Positions 24,400 to 33,470 of a stretch of DNA of 37,030 nucleotides are shown piece after piece. The DNA lies in contig LNEA01000008.1 of assembly GCA_001464855.1 (NCBI GenBank), positions 1 to 37,030 on the forward strand, in the 5' to 3' direction. The first letter of the stretch is position 1. Each line of letters starts with the position of its first letter. Under the pieces are notes generated by a model that was given only the letters and a program-made list of their open reading frames with translations, did no database searches and was not told where the DNA came from. This DNA is from Rhizobiales bacterium Ga0077530 (lineage in GTDB: Bacteria; Pseudomonadota; Alphaproteobacteria; Rhizobiales; Hyphomicrobiaceae). Position numbers and translations under genes: made by a program.

Positions 24400-25386
24400 A
24401 TGAGACCGCTTGTCTCCATCCTGATCCCCTGCTTCAACGCAGAGCGCTGGGTCAAACAGGCGATCGAGAGCGCCCTCGCGCAAACCTGGGTGAGCAAAGA
24501 AGTCATCGTTGTCGATGATGGATCGACTGACGGCAGCCTCGGCATCATCAAAAGCTTCAGCGATCGCATTCGGTGGGAGACGGGCGCGAACCGAGGCAGC
24601 AATCAGGCGCGAAACAGACTGATTGAACTGGCGAAGGGCGAGTGGTTGCAATACCTCGATGCCGACGACTACCTGAAACCTGGCAAGATCGCGGGGCAGG
24701 TTGCGGTCATCGAGGCTGATCCTGAGATTGACGTGCTGTTCGGGCCGTCGATCGTCGAATGGCATAATGGCGGATCGACGTCGGTCTCGGTCGAGGAAAT
24801 CCCGGAACGCCACGACCACTGGGTTCTGCTCGCGCGATGGGATCTGCCTCAGACAGGTGCGCCGCTGTGGCGTAAATCTGCCCTCCTGGATGTCGGCGGA
24901 TGGCGCGTCGGACAACCATGTTGCCAGGAGCACGAGCTTTATTTCCGTCTTCTCGCCGCCGGCAAGCGCTTCAAATACGATCGCGCGGATGGCGCCGTAT
25001 ATCGTCGCTTTGCGAACGGTTCGCTGTCGACACGCAACCCGCCCCTCGTGCGCCGCGAGCGTCTCAAGATCGAGAAGCGGCTCGAAGATCACCTGTCCTC
25101 AATCGGCGCGTTGACGCCGGAGCGTCAGTGGGCGATCAACCAAGGGCGGTTCGATATGGCTCGGAGCGCCTGGAATGAGGATCGGAAAGAGGCGCGCGCG
25201 ATCCTCGCGACCATCGCCGCCCTGGATCGCTTCAAGCCCGAAGGGGTTACAGCACCACCCCTCTATCGCGTGGCATACCGCCTTTTCGGATTCGAGATTG
25301 CGGAACGGATAGCAACATTCCGGCGCGATACCTTTCGACTTCCGAGCGCTACCATGGGACGAAGGCTGCGCAATGCCGCGGACTGA
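24400..25386 (+). CDS. Family 2 glycosyltransferase
   Basis: The product is 328 residues from the ATG at 24400, 45 bases after the fucosyltransferase stop. The classical GT2 GT-A pattern is complete: VSILIPCFNAERWVKQAIES, VIVVDDGSTDGS for UDP/GDP-sugar binding, and LQYLDADDYLKPGK for metal. The acceptor half has GAPLWRKSALLDVGGW and CCQEHELYFRLLAAG, where the Glu-His pair is at the position of the family's catalytic ED. The last 100 residues are helical and charged. It is predicted as an inverting transferase acting on the lipid-linked intermediate at the cytoplasmic face. It is the first of three consecutive GT2-type genes. Confidence 0.9.
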   Translation: MRPLVSILIPCFNAERWVKQAIESALAQTWVSKEVIVVDDGSTDGSLGIIKSFSDRIRWETGANRGSNQARNRLIELAKGEWLQYLDADDYLKPGKIAGQVAVIEADPEIDVLFGPSIVEWHNGGSTSVSVEEIPERHDHWVLLARWDLPQTGAPLWRKSALLDVGGWRVGQPCCQEHELYFRLLAAGKRFKYDRADGAVYRRFANGSLSTRNPPLVRRERLKIEKRLEDHLSSIGALTPERQWAINQGRFDMARSAWNEDRKEARAILATIAALDRFKPEGVTAPPLYRVAYRLFGFEIAERIATFRRDTFRLPSATMGRRLRNAAD

Positions 25387-25448
25387 AGTCGCACCTTGCG
25401 GCGGGGCGCAGCCAACGTGCAGAGCGCGAGGAGTCGCCTGAAGCCGGC

Positions 25449-26372
25449 ATGACGACATTCTCCGTCATCATTCCGACCTATAACCGCCGCGCGCACCTTA
25501 TGACGTGTCTCGCAAGTGTGGTGGCACAGCGTCGCCGCCCCGATGAAGTAATCGTCGTCGACGACGGCTCCACGGACGGGACCTACGACGCTCTCGTTAC
25601 GACCGAAGGCATCTCCAGTATACGACAGGTGAACGCGGGACCTGGCGCGGCGCGCAATCGTGGTGCGGAGGCGGCACACGGCGACTACCTTGTCTTCCTC
25701 GACAGTGACGATCTTTGGTTCCCATGGTCGCTCGAAGCATTGGCCGCGCTTGCCGAGAGGCATGGCAAACCCAAGCTGCTGTTCGCCCGCTTCGAGGATT
25801 TTTCCGGCGATATCGAACCGCCGTCGGAGGAGCCGGCCGAGGGGCGCGCCTTTCCGACGTTTCTCGACTCATCGCCTCATTCCTATTTTGCCGGTGCTGG
25901 CATGATGGTCATTGATCGACGTGCCTTCCATCGCGCGGGCGGGTTCGTCGAGGATGGCCTGAACGCGGAAGATCATGATCTCGCGCTGCGCCTCGGCACC
26001 GAGCAAGGCTTTGTGCAAACCGTGCGACCTGTCATCCTTGGTCACCGTATCCACGCAGGCAACGAAATGGCCGACCTGGACAAGACGATCCGAGGTGTCG
26101 CGCGGCTGATCGAGAGGGAGCGGTCCGGTATGTATCCTGGCGGCGCGGCGCAAAGAGATGCCCGTCGCACCGTGATCGCTCGCCATGCTCGACCGATCTT
26201 GCTGGACGCGATCCGCACAGGCGATTTGCGCGCGGCATGGCGTTTGTACCGCGATACATTGCTGTGGAATGCGCGCGCCGGCCGCATCGCTTTTCTGCTC
26301 GCCGGCCCGGCATTGATGCTGCGCGCGATGTTTTCGGCAAAGGCGAGATCGGGGTCCCGGATCGCATCATGA
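25449..26372 (+). CDS. Family 2 glycosyltransferase
   Basis: The product is 307 residues from the ATG at 25449. It has SVIIPTYNRRAHLMTCLAS, VIVVDDGSTDGT and the metal-binding YLVFLDSDDLWFPW, then AGAGMMVIDRRAFHRAGGF and an acidic LNAEDHDLALRLG that fits the catalytic-base position of inverting GT2 enzymes. The C-terminal 80 residues contain an Arg-rich helix and a hydrophobic AGRIAFLLAGPALMLRAMF that may tether it to the membrane. It is second in the GT2 trio; its sugar is unknown. The short 62-base gap upstream contains AGGAG about 12 bases before the ATG, a rather distant ribosome binding site. Confidence 0.9.
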   Translation: MTTFSVIIPTYNRRAHLMTCLASVVAQRRRPDEVIVVDDGSTDGTYDALVTTEGISSIRQVNAGPGAARNRGAEAAHGDYLVFLDSDDLWFPWSLEALAALAERHGKPKLLFARFEDFSGDIEPPSEEPAEGRAFPTFLDSSPHSYFAGAGMMVIDRRAFHRAGGFVEDGLNAEDHDLALRLGTEQGFVQTVRPVILGHRIHAGNEMADLDKTIRGVARLIERERSGMYPGGAAQRDARRTVIARHARPILLDAIRTGDLRAAWRLYRDTLLWNARAGRIAFLLAGPALMLRAMFSAKARSGSRIAS

Positions 26373-26375
26373 ACC

Positions 26376-27269
26376 GTGGCGCATAGTGTCATCAGCAATG
26401 AAAATGCGATGACGGCGCCGATCTCCGTCGTAATTCCGACGTTCCAGCGCGGCGCCGCTCTGGCTGAAACTTTGGACGTTCTGCGACAGTGTCAGCCGAG
26501 GGCAGCCGAGATACTCGTCATGATCGACTTTGGCGATCGGGAGACCCGACGCTCGCTCGAGCCCAGGTATCCCGAGGTTCAATGGATCGAAGCTGCGACG
26601 CGATCAGGGCCCGGCGGAGCGCGAAACGTCCTCGTCGCGAGCGCCAAATATCCATATCTGGTCAGCCTGGACGATGATTCCCATCCAATCGACATGGACT
26701 TTTTTGCCGTAGTGACGGACCTTTTTCAGAAGAACTCCGGCGCCGGGATCATTGCTGCCGGCGCGATCGTCCACGACGATGAACGGCTGCCGCTCCGCGT
26801 CAACACGATTGCCTCGGCCGCAGAGTTCGTCGGCTGTGGTGCCGCCATTCGTCGATCGGCGTTTCTCGAGACCCGGGGCTACCTGCCACTCGAACTGGCT
26901 TACGGTGCCGAGGAGGCCGACGTCTCGCTTCAGCTTCTGGACAAGGGTTGGACAATCCTGAAATCCGACGCACTACGCGTTCGTCACCGGACCTCACGCG
27001 GTCATCAGGCCGCGCCCGAAATCACGAGTGCACACATCAGCAACATCGCGCTCGTCGGCTATTTGCGGTACCCATTTGCGCTGTGGTCTTTCGCGGTTTT
27101 ACAGATCGGCCGGCGCGTCTTGTGGTCGCTGCAAAATGGCCGCTCAGCCGGCGTGTTGCGTGGACTGACACAGATCCCGCGCCATGTATGGCGGCACCGC
27201 GCGCAGAGAGCGCCTGTAAAAACACGCATCATCCTTGAGGCCAGAAGACTGCGGGGTGGCTCTCATTAG
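26376..27269 (+). CDS. Family 2-type glycosyltransferase with atypical nucleotide loop
   Basis: The product is 297 residues from the GTG at 26376, three bases after the previous stop; the ATG at 26409, just before the conserved APISVVIPTFQRG strand, is an equally good start. The fold is GT-A, but the usual DDGSTD loop reads MIDFGDRETRR, an unusual substitution. The metal site is intact as LVSLDDDSHPIDMDFF. Further on, FVGCGAAIRRSAFLETRGYL and YGAEEADVSLQLLDKGW carry the catalytic-acid region. A C-terminal hydrophobic helix (YPFALWSFAVLQIG) may associate with the membrane. This GT2 subtype is seen in polysaccharide clusters, often as unspecific glycosyltransferase. Its end overlaps the next gene by 35 bases if that gene starts at 27235. 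Confidence 0.85.
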   Translation: MAHSVISNENAMTAPISVVIPTFQRGAALAETLDVLRQCQPRAAEILVMIDFGDRETRRSLEPRYPEVQWIEAATRSGPGGARNVLVASAKYPYLVSLDDDSHPIDMDFFAVVTDLFQKNSGAGIIAAGAIVHDDERLPLRVNTIASAAEFVGCGAAIRRSAFLETRGYLPLELAYGAEEADVSLQLLDKGWTILKSDALRVRHRTSRGHQAAPEITSAHISNIALVGYLRYPFALWSFAVLQIGRRVLWSLQNGRSAGVLRGLTQIPRHVWRHRAQRAPVKTRIILEARRLRGGSH

Positions 27270-28533
27270 TCTGGCATCCGACATTCGAGAACACATCAGC
27301 ACCGAAAGGTCGCTCGGTGAGCCGGGGCGCTGGATCGTTTGCCAACTCGGCGCGCGCGAGAACTACATGATGGGGAGAGCGCTCGCGTCATCGGGCCAAC
27401 TTGCGGCGCTTATCACCGATGCCTGGCATGCGCCCGACAGTCTTCCGGCTAGACTGAGCAAACGTCTCGGGGATCGCTACCACTCCCAACTCGCGGAGGC
27501 GCGCGTCGAAAGCCCGCGATTTGCGCATCTCGTACGCGAGGTCGGTGGGCGCTATTTCGGCAGCACCGGGTGGCGCCGAATCATGGAGCGCAACGCGTGG
27601 TTCGAGGACATGGCGGCTCGCCGAATGCGCGCTCTCCTCAGGCGAGGGATGCCGTGCGACACCGTATTTGCGTACAGCTATGCTGCGGCCCGGGTATTCC
27701 GAGCAGCCAAATCACTCGGCTTGCGCACGGTGCTTGGTCAGATTGATCCCGGTCCGGTGGAGGACGAGATAGTCGCTGATCTGTATCGCCGAGCCGGGCA
27801 AGCAGACCGCTACGAGAGGATGCCCGCCACGTACTGGGCTCGCTGGCGCGAGGAAATAGAGCTGTCCGATGTCGTGGTTGCGAACTCGGATTGGTCGAAA
27901 AGGGCGCTCGTACGAGCCGGCGTGCCGGAGGGGAAAATCGCCATCGTGCCACTCGCCTACGATGTGTCGGCGGAAATCCCGATACCGAACGGCAGCCGCC
28001 GCCCGCCCCCGCGTTTCACGCAGGATCGCCCGCTTAAGCTTCTGTTTTTGGGTCAGGTGACCCTTCGCAAGGGCATCGGGCCGCTGCTCGACGCGATATC
28101 GAGCATGCCCGGCGCGCCGGTTCGGCTCGATATTGTCGGCGAGGTGCAGGCTGCTATTCCTCACAAAATCGAAGCCGATACCCGCGTTGTCCTGCATGGC
28201 GTCGTACAACGGAGCGCAGTACACAAGTATTATGCTGATGCCGACCTGTTTGTGTTCCCGACCTTCTCAGATGGGTTCGGTATGACTCAGCTCGAAGCCT
28301 TGGCGCACGGTCTGCCGATCCTGACGTCGCGCAACTGCGGCACCGTCGTCGGGCATGGCGTGAACGGCATCGTGCTCACGGACGTGACATCCAACCGCAT
28401 CAAGGCCGTGCTCGAAGAGGTGCTCGCGGAGCCCTCTCGAATTGGCGTCTGGAGCGACAACGCGCGCATCCCGGCCATGTGCTCGCAGGCAGCGCTCGTC
28501 AAAAGCCTGGCGCAACTCGATATGCGCAAATGA
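27235..28533 (+). CDS. Family 4 glycosyltransferase
   Basis: The product is 432 residues from the TTG at 27235; a GTG at 27256 is an alternative, and both overlap the preceding gene. The GT-B fold has an N-terminal RWIVCQLGARENYMMGRALA strand-helix, then VVVANSDWSKRALVRAGV, the nucleotide-half opening KLLFLGQVTLRKGIG, and the donor site FPTFSDGFGMTQLEALAHG with the EX7E-like motif of GT4. HKYYADADLFVFPT precedes it as in most family members. It is predicted cytoplasmic or membrane-peripheral; sugar unknown. The ATGA at 28530-28533 couples it to the polymerase-type gene that follows. Confidence 0.88.
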   Translation: MRPEDCGVALISLASDIREHISTERSLGEPGRWIVCQLGARENYMMGRALASSGQLAALITDAWHAPDSLPARLSKRLGDRYHSQLAEARVESPRFAHLVREVGGRYFGSTGWRRIMERNAWFEDMAARRMRALLRRGMPCDTVFAYSYAAARVFRAAKSLGLRTVLGQIDPGPVEDEIVADLYRRAGQADRYERMPATYWARWREEIELSDVVVANSDWSKRALVRAGVPEGKIAIVPLAYDVSAEIPIPNGSRRPPPRFTQDRPLKLLFLGQVTLRKGIGPLLDAISSMPGAPVRLDIVGEVQAAIPHKIEADTRVVLHGVVQRSAVHKYYADADLFVFPTFSDGFGMTQLEALAHGLPILTSRNCGTVVGHGVNGIVLTDVTSNRIKAVLEEVLAEPSRIGVWSDNARIPAMCSQAALVKSLAQLDMRK

Positions 28534-29966
28534 AGATCGCTTCTGGACCGATCGTGTATGCGACGGCGCAATTCCCGGTTGCGCGCGCCGAGATGCGACT
28601 TCGGCTGCTGTCGACGTACGTCTTCATTCTCGGAGCGGTTATCGCGTCCATCAGCGCAAGCAGCGCGAGTTCGACCAATGAGGCGTTCAGTAGTGCGGCC
28701 ATCGTTCTTGGCTGCACCTTGGTCATTGCTTTCGGTATCGAATTGCAAGCGGGTGTGCGTAATATTTTCCGCGTCGATATCTTTATCGTCGTCGTTTTGT
28801 ACGGACTCACGTTCCTCGAATTTTTGTTCGATCAGGAAGACCTATCGTATCAGTTGAATGCCGCGAACGCGTGCGAAGCGATTGACGTAACGCTTTGCGC
28901 ATTCGGCGGCCTGATGATCGGTCGCCACGCCTTCAAGATGTACGCGGGCGATACGCTGTCGGATATGACGCTCAGCCTATCACCGTCCCGCATGATGGGC
29001 TTGCTTCTCGGCTGCACGCTGATCGGTTACCTGCACATTCTCCTCGCCGTGAATTTCGATATCGTCGAAGCGTTGCGGCAGATGACCCTGCCGCGCTTCT
29101 CGCAGTCGTGGACGCGCAATCGGATGGGTGGGATCGAGGCTCTGCTGACGGAGCTCGGGCTGCTCATCTTCCTGCTGCCGCCACTGGTGGGGGCGATCCT
29201 CGCGGAGCATCGGCGCTATCGCTGGTACCAGAAAGCGATCGCCGTCCTGGTCCTGACGCTGACATTGTTTTTCGGCTTCTCGGGGGGGACGCGCTACATC
29301 TTCCTTACGTATCTCGCAACGTTCGGCGCGAGTTTCCTGCTGTTGCGGCGTACCATTTCCTGGTCGCTGCTGGCGGCAGTTGGCGTCCCACTCGCCGTCG
29401 TCGCTGGGGCTGCGGCCCATTTCATGGTCCACATTCGGACGGTGGGGGTCCAGAATTGGGAAGTCGGCGTCGAACGGAGCGACCGCTTTTTTGTTGATAT
29501 GAATATCCTGAACATTTCGGGACTCATTCAATCCTTCCCCAGTCGGTACGACTATCTCGGGTTCGAGGTGCCGTTCATCGCTTTCGTCCGGCCGATCCCG
29601 AGGGTCTTGTGGGCAGGAAAGCCGGAAGGCCTCAGCATCAGCATCGAGGAAGTGCTTGGGGCAGAGGGTTGGACGCTGGCCGCGACGTATATTGGCGAGG
29701 TGTGGATGGCGAGCGGACTGTTCGCCGTCGTCCTGGCGAGCCTGATCTTCGGCGCGGCGGCATCCGGTTGGAACCGCGTGGGCAGCACCGCGCAAGGTAA
29801 TCTCGACAAAATTGTATTTGCGTCAGGATTCTTCGCCGCCGGACTATGTATGCGCAGCTTCATGGGCGTGGCGCCCGCCGTTCTGCCGACGGTCGCGCTG
29901 CTCCTGTTTCGGAATTGGCAATATCGCCGCCAACCCCGCAATCCTCCGCGTCCACGGCACTTGTGA
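28530..29966 (+). CDS. Oligosaccharide repeat-unit polymerase-like membrane protein
   Basis: The product is 478 residues from the ATG at 28530, which overlaps the upstream stop as ATGA; an earlier GTG at 28479 would lie inside the previous gene. There are about ten hydrophobic spans with a large loop near two-thirds. In that loop, FIAFVRPIPRVLWAGKPEG is the segment typical of the O-antigen/oligosaccharide repeat-unit polymerase family. The string FFGFSGGTRYIFLTYLATF also fits that family. It should polymerise undecaprenyl-linked repeats in the periplasm in a Wzx/Wzy pathway. It is clearly distinct from the WaaL-type protein at 8124-9788, so the locus encodes two polymerase or ligase candidates. 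The end overlaps the next gene by one base (TGATG). Confidence 0.85.
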   Translation: MKIASGPIVYATAQFPVARAEMRLRLLSTYVFILGAVIASISASSASSTNEAFSSAAIVLGCTLVIAFGIELQAGVRNIFRVDIFIVVVLYGLTFLEFLFDQEDLSYQLNAANACEAIDVTLCAFGGLMIGRHAFKMYAGDTLSDMTLSLSPSRMMGLLLGCTLIGYLHILLAVNFDIVEALRQMTLPRFSQSWTRNRMGGIEALLTELGLLIFLLPPLVGAILAEHRRYRWYQKAIAVLVLTLTLFFGFSGGTRYIFLTYLATFGASFLLLRRTISWSLLAAVGVPLAVVAGAAAHFMVHIRTVGVQNWEVGVERSDRFFVDMNILNISGLIQSFPSRYDYLGFEVPFIAFVRPIPRVLWAGKPEGLSISIEEVLGAEGWTLAATYIGEVWMASGLFAVVLASLIFGAAASGWNRVGSTAQGNLDKIVFASGFFAAGLCMRSFMGVAPAVLPTVALLLFRNWQYRRQPRNPPRPRHL

Positions 29967-31096
29967 TGGCGATCGCAAAGCGACGCATCCTGTTCCTGAC
30001 GGTGATCCCGTCGCCGTATCAGCAGCAGTTGTTTGCCCACATGGCTGAGACGAACGCCTTCGACGTTCGGGTATTGTACTATTCGATCGGAGCGTGGGAC
30101 CGACAATGGACGGCGCCGAAGCTTGCTCCGTATGAAACGGTGATGGCGGGCGCGAAGATGCGGTGGCTCGGCGAGAGCGCCTATTACAATCCGCGCGTAC
30201 TTCAGCACATTTCGGATGCGGACGCGGATCTTGTCGTTGTCAGCGACTACTCTGCGCCGACCGCCCAGATCGCCATGCGTGGCATGGGACAGAAGGGCAA
30301 GCAATGGATGTTCTGGGGCGAGGTTCCGGGGTTCTCGTCGCGCGGTCACGTCGGATCCTTTGTCAGACGGCGGCTGCAGGCGCCTCTCGCCCAGGCAACG
30401 GCGATCGCGGCGATCGGCTCTAAGGCTGTCGCAGCTTACGAAGAGTTGTTCCGAGGAAAGCCCGTCTTCAACATCCCCTATTTCTGCGACTTGCGGCCCT
30501 ATCAGGAGGCGCGTGGCAGGACTTCGGCTGAGACAGCCGGCGCGGTGAGCATATTGTTCTCGGGGCAGCTCATAGAACGCAAGGGTGTCGACGTACTCAT
30601 TCAAGCATTCTTGCGCATAGCGCCGAGTCACGATCAAGCGCGCCTTGTGCTGCTCGGTAGCGGGCCGGAGCGTGGGCGCTTCGACGGCATGGTGCCGCAC
30701 GCCTTGCGCGAGCGCGTGGTCTTCCTTGGGCATCGCGAGCCCCACTTGGTGCCTGAGATATTCGCGGCGTCGCAAATATTTTGTTTGCCGAGCCGGCACG
30801 ATGGCTGGGGCGTGGTGATCAACGAGGCGGTGGGCGCGGGATTGCCTGTCGTCGTCAGTGATGCGGTGGGCGCTGGCCACGATCTCGTGCGCAGTGGCGT
30901 CAACGGCTATGTCACGCGCGCAGGAGATGTTGGTGAACTCGCAGAGGCGCTGAGCCGCATCGTCGGAGACGCACAACTGCGCGCGCGCTTGGCCGAGGCT
31001 TCGGCGACCATGGCGGAGCGCTGGGGGCTCGCTGAAGGCGTATCACGCTGGGTGTCGGCGGCCGACACAGTCCTATCACGCCGAAATGCCGCATGA
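29966..31096 (+). CDS. Family 4 glycosyltransferase
   Basis: The product is 376 residues from the ATG at 29966 (TGATG with the previous stop); a GTG one codon earlier is possible, and the frame's further upstream extension lies inside the polymerase gene. The first strand is RRILFLTVIPSPYQQQLF. VVVSDYSAPTAQIAM and FWGEVPGF follow, then the second-domain opening SILFSGQLIERKGVDVLIQA and donor site LPSRHDGWGVVINEAVGAG with Glu at the EX7E position. Proteins with the IPSPYQ opening and FWGE segment form a common bacterial GT4 group in polysaccharide loci. Specificity is unknown. The ATGA overlap at 31093-31096 couples it to another GT4 gene. Confidence 0.9.
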   Translation: MAIAKRRILFLTVIPSPYQQQLFAHMAETNAFDVRVLYYSIGAWDRQWTAPKLAPYETVMAGAKMRWLGESAYYNPRVLQHISDADADLVVVSDYSAPTAQIAMRGMGQKGKQWMFWGEVPGFSSRGHVGSFVRRRLQAPLAQATAIAAIGSKAVAAYEELFRGKPVFNIPYFCDLRPYQEARGRTSAETAGAVSILFSGQLIERKGVDVLIQAFLRIAPSHDQARLVLLGSGPERGRFDGMVPHALRERVVFLGHREPHLVPEIFAASQIFCLPSRHDGWGVVINEAVGAGLPVVVSDAVGAGHDLVRSGVNGYVTRAGDVGELAEALSRIVGDAQLRARLAEASATMAERWGLAEGVSRWVSAADTVLSRRNAA

Positions 31097-32280
31097 GAGT
31101 GGCCCTCGTTTCCTCCGGATCGGGCTCTCGCGGCGGTGGCGAAATATATCTGAAATTCCTGGCCGATGGTTTGGCTCAGTGTGGCTGTGAGGTTCACGCC
31201 ATTGTGCCTGCTGCGGCGCGGATGGATGAACTCGCGCGGTCGCTCGATCCCAGTGCACAGGTCACTCGACTGCCCATGACAGCGACTTACGAGCGCCGTC
31301 TCAGGAATATCAGCGCATACTTCGATGGCGATCAGCAGAGGCGTCTCGCCGCGGCGTTGAAGACGGTCGCTCCCGATGTCATCCATGTCAACCAGCAGGT
31401 TGCCGAAGATGGGCTCGATTTCGTCGCTGGCGCAGCTCGAACTGGGTTGCCGTGGGTATCGACGATTCATATCGCCCATTCAGCGCGCTCGCTCGGTGCG
31501 CGTGTCGCGTTGCTGCGCGACGCGGTGACGACGCGCGTGCTGGACCGCCGTAGCGCCGTCTATGTCACTGTGTCCCGAGCATCGCAGGCTCAACTGAACG
31601 CTCGGTTCTCCAACGGCCCAACGAAACCTCAGGTTCTCGTCGTCCACAATGGCGTGCCGATTCCCGATCCTGCCGCCTTGGCCGCCAGCCGCGCGATCGC
31701 GCGACGTCAGTGGGGAGTCTCGGAAGGTGACGTTGTCATCGGTGCCGTCGGTCGCATCGAGGAACAAAAGAATCCACTCGCACTTGTGGAGCATGTGCGC
31801 CGCTTGATGTCTCGAGGACGTGGCGTGCGCCTTGTCTGGATCGGCGACGGTCAGATGCGGACGGAGTTGGAGGAACACGCATCACGCACTCTCGGGCCAT
31901 CCGTGTTGATTGTCGATGGCTGGCGCACTGACGCCGCGATCCGAATGGCAGGCTTCGATATCTTCGCGCTGCCCTCGCTGTTCGAAGGCTTGCCCCTTGC
32001 ACTCCTCGAAGCCATGCATGCGGGGTTGCCTATCGTCGCATCACTGACCGACGGTACGCCGGAAGCGGTCGATCACGGCGAGTGCGGTTTTCTGTGCGCC
32101 AACGGCGATGAATTCGAGCAGGCGTTGCAGCGCTTGGTGGACGCTCCAGAAATGCGCGTGAGTTTCGGACGAGCGGCACGCGATGCGGCCCGGCAGCGGT
32201 TCAGCTCCGCGGTAATGGCGGAGCGAATGCTGGAGATCTACAAAGAGCGGGTCAGTGCGCGACGCGCCCGATCATCCTGA
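31093..32280 (+). CDS. Family 4 glycosyltransferase
   Basis: The product is 395 residues from the ATG at 31093, overlapping the upstream stop as ATGA. The opening MRVALVSSGSGSRGGGEIYL contains the glycine-rich acceptor-domain loop of GT4 enzymes. VIHVNQQVAEDG, VVHNGVPIPDPA, VIGAVGRIEEQKNPLALVEH and FALPSLFEGLPLALLEAMHA follow; the last is the complete EX7E donor motif. No membrane span is visible. It should retain anomeric configuration when adding its sugar to the lipid-linked glycan; donor and acceptor are unknown. The C-terminal tail is Arg-rich. It is one of several adjacent GT4 genes that do not look like recent duplicates of each other. Confidence 0.92.
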   Translation: MRVALVSSGSGSRGGGEIYLKFLADGLAQCGCEVHAIVPAAARMDELARSLDPSAQVTRLPMTATYERRLRNISAYFDGDQQRRLAAALKTVAPDVIHVNQQVAEDGLDFVAGAARTGLPWVSTIHIAHSARSLGARVALLRDAVTTRVLDRRSAVYVTVSRASQAQLNARFSNGPTKPQVLVVHNGVPIPDPAALAASRAIARRQWGVSEGDVVIGAVGRIEEQKNPLALVEHVRRLMSRGRGVRLVWIGDGQMRTELEEHASRTLGPSVLIVDGWRTDAAIRMAGFDIFALPSLFEGLPLALLEAMHAGLPIVASLTDGTPEAVDHGECGFLCANGDEFEQALQRLVDAPEMRVSFGRAARDAARQRFSSAVMAERMLEIYKERVSARRARSS

Positions 32281-32287
32281 GGACATC

Positions 32288-33469
32288 GTGCGTAATCTTC
32301 TGCACGTCTCGCCCTACATTCATGCGTCTGCTGGCGGGCCGCCGGTCGTGGTCGAGCGGTGGGCCGAGTTCGCGGGGGCGTGTGGTTGGCGGGCAAGTGT
32401 TCTTTCGACGCCGGCTTTTGCCGATGACGGTGGCGAGAGCCTGCTTCATGCGGCCCGAGATCGCTATGAGCTGCAACTGGTCCCATCCGCTCGGCACGCG
32501 CTCTTCGGCTCCGGCCGTGCAATGGTGCTCGGTAAGATAAGAGACGCCGACATTGTCCATCTGCACACGATGTGGAGCCCGCTCAATGCCGTCGTGGCGC
32601 TGGCGTGCCGGCAAATGAATAAGCCATATGTCATTTCGCCCCACGGCATGCTCGACCCGTATTCGCTCGGCGTGAAGGCGCTGCGGAAGCAGCTTTACCT
32701 CAAGCTGATCGAGGGCAGGACGATTTCGGGTGCGGCCAGCGTGCTGTTTACGGCGGATGAGGAGCGCGATCTGGCGATAGAGCAAGTCGGGAATGTGCCC
32801 AATCCGCAGGTCGTCGGGCTGGGTGCCGACATGCCCGGCACATCTCCAGAGCGATTGGCCGAGCACTTCCGAACTTTCCACCCCGATCTCGCTGACAAAC
32901 AGCTTTTGATCTTCCTCGGGCGGCTTCATCCCAAAAAGCGCCCGGACGCCGTGATCCGGGCCATGACGTCAATATCTGCGTTGGCCCCAGACGCGATCCT
33001 GCTTGTGGTCGGTGGTGGAGAGCCGAGGTATGTCGACAAGCTGAGATCGCTTGCCGGAGGTCTTGGCCTCAGCCAAAGGGTTCGCTTTCTCGGTCCCCTG
33101 ACGGGTGACGCGAAGTGGGGAGCGCTGGCTGCGTCCAATCTATTCGTGCTGCCGTCGCTTCAGGAGAACTTCGCGATCGCGGTGGCGGAAGCGCTGCAAG
33201 TTGGGATTCCGGTGCTCATTACGACGAAAATCAATACCTGGCGCGAGATCGTCGGAGCGGAGGCGGGCCTCGTGCTTCTCGACGAGACATTGGAAGCGGA
33301 TATCGCCCGGCACGTGGTCGATCTGTTGAGTGATCCGGAGACGTGTCGCGCCATGGGAAGCAATGGTCGTGCTCTAGCTCAGTGCGCCTACACGTGGCCG
33401 GCAAGCGCGCAAAAAGTCTGTGCGGTCTATGATCGAGTGATCGCCCGACGTGGCGTTGCGAGTGGTTGA
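32288..33469 (+). CDS. Family 4 glycosyltransferase (WbaZ-like)
   Basis: The start is taken as the GTG at 32288, with GAGGA just upstream and the frame opening RNLLHVSPYIHASAGGPP; an earlier start at 32255 would lie inside the previous gene. The product is about 393 residues. Signatures are the acceptor-side GGPPVVVERW, DIVHLHTMWSP, YVISPHGMLDPYSL (characteristic of the WbaZ-like GT4 subgroup), LLIFLGRLHPKKRPDAVIRA, and the donor motif LPSLQENFAIAVAEALQVG. It is a cytoplasmic enzyme of unknown sugar specificity. It is followed after one base by the WcaF-type acetyltransferase gene, a pairing common in colanic-acid-like clusters. Confidence 0.9.
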   Translation: MRNLLHVSPYIHASAGGPPVVVERWAEFAGACGWRASVLSTPAFADDGGESLLHAARDRYELQLVPSARHALFGSGRAMVLGKIRDADIVHLHTMWSPLNAVVALACRQMNKPYVISPHGMLDPYSLGVKALRKQLYLKLIEGRTISGAASVLFTADEERDLAIEQVGNVPNPQVVGLGADMPGTSPERLAEHFRTFHPDLADKQLLIFLGRLHPKKRPDAVIRAMTSISALAPDAILLVVGGGEPRYVDKLRSLAGGLGLSQRVRFLGPLTGDAKWGALAASNLFVLPSLQENFAIAVAEALQVGIPVLITTKINTWREIVGAEAGLVLLDETLEADIARHVVDLLSDPETCRAMGSNGRALAQCAYTWPASAQKVCAVYDRVIARRGVASG

Positions 33470-33470
33470 G

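Noticed and set aside
29846-29965. Upstream extension of the GT4 frame into the polymerase gene
   Set aside because: The residues have no family character and the conserved first strand begins right after the ATG at 29966.
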